DNA from: Ifrita kowaldi
Taxonomy: Eukaryota; Chordata; Aves; Passeriformes; Cinclosomatidae
NCBI GenBank assembly: GCA_013398055.1
Contig: VZRS01009608.1
Location: 237,564 to 301,563 of the forward strand
Reading direction: 5' to 3'
Length of the DNA: 64,000 nucleotides
The position numbers and the translations under genes are program-made. The notes beneath the pieces are model-generated. The model had not been told where the DNA came from. It worked only from the letters and a program-made list of their open reading frames with translations, and made no database searches. Positions 53,911 to 64,000 of the stretch are shown piece after piece (within the stretch, counting starts at the first letter, position 1; each line of letters opens with the position of its first letter).

Positions 53911-56900
53911 AGTTAATTTCATGCTGAATGAGGGGAAAACTTATGCCTGTCACAGTGCTGTGTATCAGTCAGGGGCTAAGAACAAAGGTTTTGATACCCA
54001 AATGTCTGCGTTTGCCACATGGCTTGGCTGCAAAGAGGGAAATGCAAGCACCTTTGTGCTCTCCACAAGGCACATGAACCTTCCTTTGGAAGAGGAGGTG
54101 GCTACAGACAGGTCTTATTCCATGTAAAATGACTTTACATAAAGCTCCCCAGCACTGGTGGAGGCACTCTCTGGGAAGGATGGCTCTGCCAGGCTGTTGG
54201 GGATCCCCCCTCTGCCTGTCCATCCCCTTTTCCCAGATTTCTCTTGAAAGATAGCTACTATAACCACTTAAAATCGAGCCCAAAGGAACTCCTGGTGTTT
54301 AAAGTCAGGCTAATATACAGAGAGAGTAGGAATCTTTGGGGGGTTCTTTGGTCTTTTATTTGTTTTGTTGGGATCTTTTTCCCTGTTCCAGTATCTGTGT
54401 TATGCAGTTTAAATCTTTACTCGCTATTTGATCTTCTCAGACTCCTCGTTTCATATTAGGGAAAGAAAAAAAAAAAAGCTTTAAGAGGAAATGCAGCAAA
54501 AAAAAATCCCACCGAGTTGGGTTATTTAGGCAAACTGCTTCTCCTGGATCAAATGCAAAAGTAAGATCTCAGAAAACCTTCATAAGCTGCACCATGGGAA
54601 TGCAATTACTACTGAAAACAGTGCAATCACAGCTGCACTCTTTCAGAAGTCATCTTTAAAACTTTAGCAACATTTCCAGTATTGCCATCTCAGCAACAAG
54701 CAACTCCACATATGGGGGAATCCAAGATGTTTTACAGATGCCCATCATGGGGGATTTCCCAAACCTCTGCACTGCTCATCTTGAGGCTTTCTCAGTTTAG
54801 TTAAACTCTGACAGATGCAGGGCTTGTTGTAGATCAGGGCATGGCACTGTACCCTCCACTAATAGTAAAAAGTTTTCTGCATTGTTTTGTATCACTCTTT
54901 AGCACCTTTCTTTTATTGTTATGCAAGGAAGGAGTGTCCTGTGGCAATTTTTCTATTCAGCTATGAGCTACTAGCAATTTTTCTACTCGGGGGAGATAAT
55001 TAAAAGTGACTTGAAGAGTTAAGCCTCTAAACTTCCTGACAAGACTGTTGGTTTCCTTCTCCTACATAAGTCTTTGTCCTTTTCCTCCACATTATCATCA
55101 GGTTCACAGAAGAGTTGCTCTGCTTTCAAAGCTGAGATTCTAGGAAAATTCAGTTTTTTAATTCCTCTTCAATAACTTACCTAGGTTGGGCTATTATACA
55201 AAACATTCAGGAAAGCATAAGGTCAAAAAACATTTAATTGGTTTGTCCTGTGCATGTGGAGGAACGCAACTCAGAGGGAGAAAAGCCTCAATTCTATGTT
55301 TTCTTCAAGGTCAAATTTATCTTTGAGGGCTACATGTGAAATTCTCTGTGCAGAAATATGGGAAAAGGGAGTGAGCATCCTCCGTTCCCCGTTGCACAGG
55401 AGGACTGGCACCGGTGATGGGACAGGGACAGCTGCAATCCCGTGGGGCTGGGCTGGGCCTGGTTAATTTACCAGGACAGCTGGCAAAGGATTGCCATGGC
55501 TCCTCCTTGGTTCAGCTGTGACCATGGCCTGACAGAAGGGTGACACACATGGGGGTATCTGGCACCCCTGAACCCCTCCAGCTGCAGAGCCTGTGCCTCC
55601 CCGTGGCATCGCAGCGTGGCTGGCCCTCACCAGCACTGCTGGCAGAGCTGCCAGCTTGGAGTTCCCTGCTCAGGCAACTCCCTCTGAGGTCTGAATAGCC
55701 CTGAGGTGGTTGCATTAGTGTGCTTTAGTGTGTATTTATTATATTTGATGATATATTTATGATTTAGTTGCATGTCCCCGGTTTAACCAGGGGAAGGCTG
55801 GAGCCACTCGGGGCTGGGTTTGGTGGGTCTGATCTGCAGCTTCCCGAGGCCCCTTTGCTATGAGGGCTCAGCACCCCCTCCCGCTGCGTGCCCAGGAGGG
55901 ACAGGACACTTGGGAATTTTCCTGCTTTGGGGGAGTTTTCAACAAAAGGGTGAAATGCCTTCAGTGAGTTCAAAACTCTTTTCCTCTAAAAAACTACATA
56001 GTGAATGAAATATGATGGGCAAGGATCAAAATAAAGCTAGCCTGTGACACATACAAAATATATGTGCCCCAAACCAGCTTTTTACTTAGCTTATTCTAAA
56101 ATCCTGAACTTCTGTCTCCCCGGGAAAAGATTTTTAGCCCTAACTTTAAAAAAAAATGCATCAATTTGTCTTTAGACATCCATTCCTGAATTTACAGAAA
56201 TCTGATCACCTTAAATACTTATAGGCTGAACCCTGAAAATGAGCACATTTCAACCGTTATCTCTTCCCTGATTAAAACACACTGTTGATATTGTTGCCTG
56301 CTCGTGCTTACACAACAGAGAATGGAAAACTTTCACTTTTAATGCTGTCTGCTTTTCTGCAGCATGTTCACAAACACCAGAGACCTTATGACTTTTCCTT
56401 TTAGCAGCCTTAAGGTTATTTAAAATTCCTAGGACCTACTCGCTCAGCAACTCGCCTTCCTTTACCTCAGTGCTGTGTTCCCTCTGCAGACCTGCAGCAC
56501 TGCCAACACGTTTTCTCTTTTTCCTTTTTTCTTTCCTATTTATTTATTTATTTAAATCTTTAAAAGCAATTCTGACAATGCGGAGAAGAAAATAAAGTTT
56601 TGGAGTGAAATTAGAAGGGAGAAGAAATTTCATATTTGTAGAAAAAGTGCAGAAATGTCACAGTAAAAATATGTTAGAACTGTCCTTTGTGAAAGTTCTA
56701 GGCAAAAAAAAGTCTCCCAAAATTGGACCACACCTCTCCAGGTGACTTCAGTCTCTTAAAACCCTGAGAGTGCTTTGTCCAAAACAAGCTGAAAACACCT
56801 GAAGATTCTCATTTAAATGAGGCAACCGGCATTTGGGGACTTTCAAATAATCCTCTCTGTACTTTGGTGTGCTCTGACAGTGTTCTGAAGATCCCCCATT

Positions 56901-59900
56901 CAGTTTGGGCAGACCAGTGCTAACCATGGTATCTGCTGGCACCTAATTCCTTCTGACCTTCAACAGGAGCAAGTTACTTGGTGTTCACTTTCCCAAATCT
57001 CCAGTTGCCTCACAAGAATTCATTTTACTGGGGATTTGTTTCTTAGGGTGTTCCAGTAATGACATCCTGTTTTCCTGTCCCCAATCCTACGCTGGGCTCC
57101 ACGCAGGTATAAAATTCTATAGAGTGGTGACAGGCTCAGGCTGACTAAAGGACAAAGAGGCAGACAACTGGGGGAGAGCACAAATTTGCATGTATTTCCA
57201 TTATTTTGGCACTGGGCAAAATGATTTCTGTATTGACTTCCCCTCAAAGCCACCGAGAATAAAGCTATGAAAGAAGATTATCAGAAAGTAGGCCATGTTG
57301 CTCTGCTTATCATATTCATGTTGCCACTTCTTATTTTCCAGAGGTAGGAGATTTCAGAGTGGATTCAGAGTGGATGGCTGGTGCAGCACGCTCTGGTGGT
57401 GCGTGCTTTCCTCTTAATCCCAGGGCACAAAAAATGTCCTCACATTCCAAGGGTTATGGATCGTTCTTTCCACAGGAATTAGGCATTAGGAGCCAATGCT
57501 GGGTGAAGAGAGGGGGCAGTGTTGAATTTTTATAGCGTGGCCTAGTAGAGGGTCATGTTTAAAAATTAAAAAAAATAAAAAGACATGGATCAGAATCTAG
57601 AGACATCCCATAGGAATTTCTTGTCTCTCTGGCAGAATTTACCAGCTGTAGCAACATGCATATTTCTCTCTCTATTCTTAGTGTAAGAGAACTGCCAATA
57701 AAAGCTGCTTTTCAGCTTCACAGATAAAACTATTTTTTCTCTTGCTGGCTATTTTTCCTGAAAGAACTTTGTTTGCTTTTTAACTGTGGAGCAACAGGGC
57801 CCCAGAAATTTCAAGTCTGTGATGAAACCTCAGTTACACAGCTCGTCAGCTGAGTCTGTAAATTAACAATGTCTGTATCCCCGGGCCATCATTCTTCTCA
57901 AATAATAGGGAGCTGGATCATTGCCCTTCTGGGTGAACATCAAAAGTTGTGGCCAAGAAGAAGTGAAACATTGCTTCTAGAAGAATAAAGGTGAGGACAG
58001 CAGAGGCACTCAGAGCTGCAAGTGCAACTGCTCACTTCATTAAAAAGGTGGCAAATCTGTGGGTGGCAGAATCAAACAGAGGTGGGAGTGTTACAGCCAT
58101 GATCTTCCATGTTTTCTCAAGCACTGCAGAGCTAAGATATCACCTCTCACTTCAACATTTGACAGATTTTATTTTATATATCAGGGACCTCACAAACTTG
58201 AATTTCATTTTAATACTCTGGTAAAGCCTCCCTCCTAGTAATAGTGTTCTGCTTTCTGCTTTATAAAACACCAGAAAATCCATATGTTTCATGTTAATTC
58301 TGTTGAAAATACCTTGAATTGAATATCCTTTTAGAAATTTTGCTACACGTTTCCAGCCTTAGAAATTCTTATTTTGAAGACCTGCATCAAAGGGCAGGTT
58401 TAAATCGTAGCTTAAAAAATACGTATCCTCTGCTGGAGGTGTAGATAGTGGAATCTTTTATTCCTACAAAGCAAGTGCAACCTAGTTTAATTGTTATTAC
58501 GGTCCCTCCCCACTGCTTGCTTTCCACTGTTATACAATAACCTCCTTTTGTTAGAAAGCAACAAAAAAATTAGGTTTAACTATGTCCCCTACTGGTGGCC
58601 TTGAAACTTTATGGCCTCTCCCTGACACCCCATGCACATGACAATGTTCAAACCAGCCTTATTCTTTCTTAGGACAGGAATCAAACTCCTGAATAAACCA
58701 GAATTATTTCTAGTGGAAGACTTTTTCCTAAATTGCATTTGTGCAACTTGTAATTATATTTCACATGAAGTACCAGGGAGGATTGTGGGGAATAGGAGAG
58801 CACCTACTGTAAGTATCTATTTCCCATAGAAGCCATCAGGGCAAGTTATTAGCCCGTCGTGGTTGTAAATAATGAATTCAATTCAATATTTGGGGTTACC
58901 TGGGGTTTAAATTGGTACTGATCTTAGTCTAATGTTTCCAATTTCAGGAATTGAAACACATTACTATCTGCCTTTGCCAGCATGCAAAATGTTAATCTTG
59001 ATAGATTACATTAATCTTTATAGAGAGCACTTTTTGTTCCACTTATATTTCAGGATCTTAACTCCTCAACATAAGGATGCTTTAGCTCTTTATATTGAGA
59101 ACACTGCACATTTATTTTAATTGGATAACTGAGCTTTTCTGCTTACTGAGCTGTCTGCCTGACATTTGCAAAATGCAGCTTTTTTTTTCCCCCCAACATA
59201 ACCTAGCTGTTCATTTTTATAAGGCCTGTCATCCAAAATGCAGAACCTAATCCTTAATTAGTTGTCATATTTGTTTAGATGTTATACATCATCCATTGGA
59301 CTGAACTGTTTGGTTTACTGTCCTTTCATAATGTCCATTAAATGATTATTTTTGCATTCACTTATGTTTTATTTAACAGTTTTCCTACATGCTGAAATCC
59401 TGACTCACAGGCCTTTTGCTAAAGAGTGGAATCATTAAATTGGGCAGGCACAGAGGCTGCCCAGGCAGCGAAGGGTAAATCACAGCTAACAGAGCAAACC
59501 CAGCCCAGCAGGGCTGAGCAGGAAGAAGGCTGGAGGGCTCCAAAGTACCTTAACAACAAGCTTTTCTCCAGTTTGGGTTTTCAATTGTAAATCCCTTTTG
59601 GAATCAGGAACTACAAGGAGCCAGTCAGTCCCACGGGAAGGAGAGGGGACACTCCACTGACACCTGATGCCCTTTAACCAAGCAGTAGGGTCATGGAGGC
59701 AGGTTTTATTCACTCTGATGTGGAGCAGGGACTGGAATCCAGGGCAGAGTCCAGCCAGCAGACTCTGTAGAAGTGTTTCTCAATGACTAATTATTTAAGT
59801 GAAATGAAAGGTCTTTCACAGAAGAACTGAGAATAACCTAACCCAATGTACTCATAGCAACCACATGTGGAAAAAAATTCCTGTATAAGTTGAGCCAAAA

Positions 59901-62334
59901 GGAGACTTTTAAAAGCAATCTCCCACATTCATTTGTGAATGCCTTGAACATGATGTCAGTGGGCATGGCAATCACCTCCACCTTCCCTTCCACCCAAAAT
60001 TCATTCTTTGTACCCCTGCCAGGCACTGCAAATCACACAAAGCAAGGTCACCTACCGTGAGTGCCCTGGCAGGACATTTTGGAGGAATCTGAAGAGTGAC
60101 AGCATCTGCTACAGAGCGCTAAACAACAGCTGAGCAGGAGCTTCTGGCCCTGAAGGCTGCCTGCCTGGACACCTAAAATGACATTGCTGTTTCCAGGTCC
60201 CTTCATGGATATAATTCTGAGTATCTGCCCTTCACAAGTGGGCAATCTGTGTGTTCCACTGCCCTGCTGCCAAGCAGGAGCTGCGTCCCAGCCAGACACA
60301 GCCAGGGAGTCACGTCACTGCTACAACTGCACTGCCATTGCATGGCACTCATCCTTTGTTTGCGTGGATATAGGAAACACACCCACAGAATCAAATACAA
60401 ACCAGCATGAATTAAAAACCTTTCTTTTCCAAGCAAGAAAATAAGGACGAGCTCTTGGATATAGAAGTATTGCTAGTATTTTTCCTCCCTGTGCTCATCT
60501 CCATCTTATCTCAGGAAAAGATTGAAGTTGATGGTACACTGGCATATACTGCCCATCTCTTCCTCTGATCCTAGTCTGTGTCCATTGTGCTTTTTGTGAA
60601 GTGCTGCGAGACAATTATTGGTATGCAGAGCACTAGGGAAGTGCTGGAGAGGCATGAAAGCTGCCTGGAAAGTCTGGAAAGGCTCGGCATAAAGCTCCTC
60701 TTATAGTCAGAGGTGAAGCATATGCCCCTTCGGTATAAATGAAGCACCAAGATAATCTTTTATAATACTGGTAAAATGACTCTTTTTGATGACACTTTCA
60801 TAAATTCTTAAAAGACCTCCCAAAATCATTGTCTCCCTTCTGATCTCACCTCCCACTCGAATCTTCTCATCCCACTGAAACAAGGTTACTTTTTATTTTA
60901 CTTTTTTCTTCTTTTTTTCTTCTCTCCCTTACACCTACCAAAATGATGAGATTTCAGCTCTACTTTAGGGAGGAAATGATTTGCACAGCCTTTTTTCCTC
61001 ATGCATCTGTACTGTAAAGCTGAAAAAATGTGGCAAGAGGAACATGTCAAACTTGCAAAAAAATCACTTGAGGCAAGAAACAGCAATATGACATGACAGC
61101 AATTGAAACTGAAGACAAGGTTCCCAGAAAGTTAAAGAAAATTAAATTCTAGTTTTAAAAAGAATCTTAAAATTTTACCCAAATTGGAAGCTAATAAACA
61201 GCTTGAATGCCCAAAAAGGTGACCAAGGACAGAGTAGTACAAAACATCCTACACAGGAACAGCTCTAAGACCTTCTATAAAGCTTCCATTTAATTTGGGC
61301 TAGACAATTAAAGCTGTATTAGAACTTTAAATAATTGGAATAAAAATACTCTGCAAAGATGACTGCCTTTTGGTTACACATGGTGCTTTGCTTATTCTCT
61401 GGCCAATTGTTCAACAAAGTTTTTATTAATTTAGCATGTGTGCTACTTGGCCAAGAAAGGAAGCTCTGCTGCATTAGACATAAATAATGATACCAGACAA
61501 AAGCAGATGAATCCAACCACGTGAAAGTTATGTGGCATTTCAGGTTCTCCATGTGTGTCTATGTGTCCCACTTGTATTTAGCTCCAAGACACTTCTCACC
61601 TGCTTTCAGCCCAAATCTTACCCAGTGTTACCACCCTGGTCATTTCATCCAGCCCCTGAGGGAAGCAGTGCCAGTGCATCCATCAAGCCTGATGGGCAGG
61701 AGAGTGCACTTGGACATTTAGTGCTTGTGTGTCATACAAAGGTATAAACGAGGCACAGCGTAATGTCTCCCCACCATTCCTGGCAAACATCAGGGTTTCT
61801 TTTCGTTGGCTTCCTGGAAGGATTCAGGCACTTGGTAGAATAAAACTTACTGCTAAACTGCAACCCAAGCAATATTGAATCCCTTATCTCTGTCTTGTCT
61901 TCCTCTGCTAAATTAGAGTATAATGGGCACCCAGGTAGAAGAGTCACATAATCCTGTTGGCAGGCATGTGACCATCCAAGGCACATTATCCTCATCAGCC
62001 TCATCTGGAGCTGCTGGGCTGGTGGGCATGTCTAGAACTACAGCATGTGGACACATTTCCTGTGGCTCGGGCAACAAGCCTGGCAGTGACAGGAGGTGCC
62101 TCTGGAACAGCTCTCTTTGCTTGCTTCCCTGCCCCCGATGTGCACAGAAACAGACAGCGTCCAGGAGAGCGACAGCTGGAATTTGGGAGTGTGGAAGACG
62201 CCTTTTTCATCGCAATGAACAAACCCCCATGTATCATGCAGTGTTGCCTGAAAAACACAGCTGATGCTGGCGGTGGAACCTTGTCATCTCTGGAAGCAAA
62301 CCTTCAACCCAGTCCCATGCTGGCTGTCCCAGGC
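53911..62334. other. Non-coding unique sequence, mostly AT-rich
   Basis: No gene recognised over about 8.4 kb. Items seen are A-rich runs near 54464-54478, a GC-richer patch at 55380-55680, a pyrimidine tract ending in an ATTT tetramer array (56511-56556), an 11-bp unit repeated twice at 57353-57374, and a T9-C6 run near 59179-59194. Open frames are under 115 codons and domain-free. Confidence 0.55.
56538..56555. repeat. (ATTT)n microsatellite
   Basis: About four copies of ATTT on the plus strand at the end of a 30-bp pyrimidine-rich tract. Ordinary simple sequence. Confidence 0.8.
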
Positions 62335-62530
62335 CTGTGGCGGCAGCTGCCGAGGCTGCACACACGGACACGGGGACGGACACACAGACAGCAGCCCCCG
62401 CACGCCCGGGCGGGACCCAGCCCCAGCGGGAAGAGCCCCGTGCCCCACAGGCAGAGCACTGGGGGCACACCGTGCACGGTGCTGTGGGGCCACTGTGGGG
62501 ACGGCCCCGGCACCGACACAGCGAGCAGGG
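62335..62530. promoter_or_regulatory. CpG-rich GC block
   Basis: I count 17 CpGs between 62341 and 62523. The left part contains degenerate GGACAC/GGACGG repeats (62365-62385). The minus strand carries a possible G-quadruplex (C runs at 62395, 62405, 62416 and 62421). Overlapping frames on both strands (62047-62592 plus, 62234-62555 minus) come from the GC content. Its position 1.2 kb from another CpG-dense block at the window's right end would fit the flank of a promoter, but no exon was recognised. Confidence 0.35.
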
Positions 62531-63739
62531 AAAGCAAAATGACTTTGAACACCAAAGGATTTGTACCTTTTCAGACTAAGCTTTTATTTTGATATTACAA
62601 ACCATTTTTCTTTATTCACAAATCACGGTTGTGATATAAACACTAATTTCTAAAGACAGATATACACATTTTCTGGGTTTGTAGGGTTGGTTTCTTTTAA
62701 ATCTGTTTAGAAGTCACTATATTCCACATATGGTAGTAATAATTTTTTCATAAGTCATATTATCAGTAGTTATTTATATAAGTGAAAACATTCCCAATAT
62801 ATATTGTAAAAAAATTTCAAATGCTTTTCTTACATAACTATTTCAGACATACATTTTAAAATGGCTACTAGGAGTACTGTAGGAGTTTTATAAACAAAAT
62901 ATTTTCTAATATGGGCTGCACCCTCAACCTTTCAAGATAATTTTAATAGACTAAAATGCCATATAATCATTTGGAGAGTGGGAGCTGTAAAGCCATCTCA
63001 GGAAAATTAAAATTGCAAATAAATTCTGTTATTCTCCACATTAGACATTTTGTGTGTGCAATTCCAAAAAAGATGTCTCATCCACACTTTAAATTGGAAG
63101 CCTAACATTTGGTAAACATTTTTCAAGTTGCTTTCACCATGGTGTTTAAACAAAATTTACTTTTTCTTTTATTAATAGGAGGCTTGTTTTGCATATCTTA
63201 TATAATAAATGTGGGGATCGAACTCTTAATGAATTTCAGTTCATTCCCTCACCAGTATAAATATATGTTACTGCCCCATTTTTCATTGATTAATTTAGTC
63301 TCTTTCTCTCTCTGTTTCAATTTTAAAGATAATTTATTTATCATCCTTAGATATAAATGCTACAGAAACTTTGTTTTCAAATCTTGTGAAACTTTATTGA
63401 TGGTTATTGTTCAACTGATCATACTGCATGCACATACGATGACAAAGAGAAAGCCTGATCACAAACACTTTTTTTAAAGCAGAGTTGTTATAGCAAGTTG
63501 GCAGGTTCACAGCGGTGAGTTGATCATTTACTAAGGTGCTGGCCGGGAGGCAGCACGTTACACATGAGGATATAACTACCTGCAGCAAACCCCTGGCGGG
63601 ACGCTTTGCCGCTTTATTTATTTAAATACAAAACCAAGAAGACCCGTGACAAACACCCCAACTTAGGTTAACTTGTAAACAGGACAACATGGAAAGAGTC
63701 CAAACATATGCACAGACAAACTGCAATTTTTCAATGGTG
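62531..63739. other. AT-rich block between two CpG-rich patches
   Basis: Strongly AT-rich unique DNA. The 122-codon plus frame at 63109-63477 reads as hydrophobic because of T-rich codons and has no recognisable family. Two overlapping TTTATT sites at 63613-63622 would be AATAAA on the minus strand, so a minus-strand transcript could end near 63600; no coding exon supports this. The stretch may be an untranslated region or a conserved non-coding block. Confidence 0.45.
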
Positions 63740-63830
63740 CCTGGAGGCGCCTCCCGGGCGCTGCTGGGCGGCGCTGGCCGGGGCGCGACCGGCGGCTCTT
63801 CCCAGGAGCGCGGGGGCGGGAGAAGGTCCT
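63740..63830. promoter_or_regulatory. Dense CpG cluster near the right end
   Basis: There are 13 CpGs in 71 bp (63748-63818), by far the densest cluster in the window, with GC-box-like GGGGCGGG at 63813-63820. Sequence on both sides returns to moderate GC. It could be the core of a small promoter CpG island or part of a GC-rich exon. Open frames exist on both strands across it (63689-63937 plus, 82 codons; 63622-63969 minus, 115 codons) and neither is recognisable. The gene it might serve lies outside the window or is not identifiable. Confidence 0.45.
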
Positions 63831-64000
63831 TCTTTTGTCCCAGGTGCAAAAGTTGTCTTGGGCCCAATACTGAGCAAAATGGCCTCGGTTTGGGTTTGGA
63901 AATTGAACGGAGTGGGGGGCGAGTTGTCACGCCTTGAAAAATTGCAGATTGTTTACACGACACAGTCATGTTTCAAAAAGTACCAAGCTGATGAAAATAC

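Noticed and set aside
63109..63477. 122-codon hydrophobic plus-strand frame resembling a membrane protein.
   Set aside because: The hydrophobicity follows from T-rich codons in strongly AT-rich DNA; no family resemblance or gene context.
1..64000. Bacterial-type systems, CRISPR arrays, phage or operon structure.
   Set aside because: No runs of closely packed long frames, no regular repeat-spacer array, and the repeats are avian retroelements.

Overview
The window looks like vertebrate, specifically avian and most likely passerine, nuclear DNA. It is AT-rich, low in CpG and carries no credible protein-coding gene. The lineage call rests on repeats: two 5'-truncated CR1 LINE copies with the CR1-type 3' tail (8632-8890 + and 34165-34734 -), and a SINE with a tRNA-Ile-like head joined to a CR1-like tail (1249-1380 -). 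The SINE has the architecture of the passerine TguSINE1 family. The families were recognised from memory, without a database search.

Layout. 1-8.6 kb: unique AT-rich DNA with the SINE, homopolymers and small AT palindromes. 8.6-34 kb: a CR1 copy, a probable CR1-tail remnant near 15.7 kb, long unique AT-rich DNA, and near 25.5-25.8 kb a decayed LINE reverse-transcriptase fragment on the minus strand that does not read like CR1. 34-49.7 kb: a second, longer CR1 followed by 15 kb of unique sequence. 49.7-54 kb: a three-copy 30-bp minisatellite, an oppositely oriented pair of AAAAT/ATTTT arrays, a GC-rich stretch with the longest open frame, G-quadruplex motifs and a 300-bp CpG-rich patch. 54-64 kb: mostly unique AT-rich DNA, then two more CpG-rich patches (62.34-62.52 kb and 63.75-63.82 kb). 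The last may mark the edge of a gene beyond the right end.

No operon, bacterial system, CRISPR array, rRNA or functional tRNA gene was seen. The open frames are what chance gives: no recognisable domains, overlapping frames on both strands, longest ones in GC-rich patches. The window is best read as intergenic or deep intronic DNA. Its functional content, if any, would be cis-regulatory and needs cross-species alignment to show. I did not find a convincing new biological system; the most unusual item is the LINE fossil at 25.5-25.8 kb.
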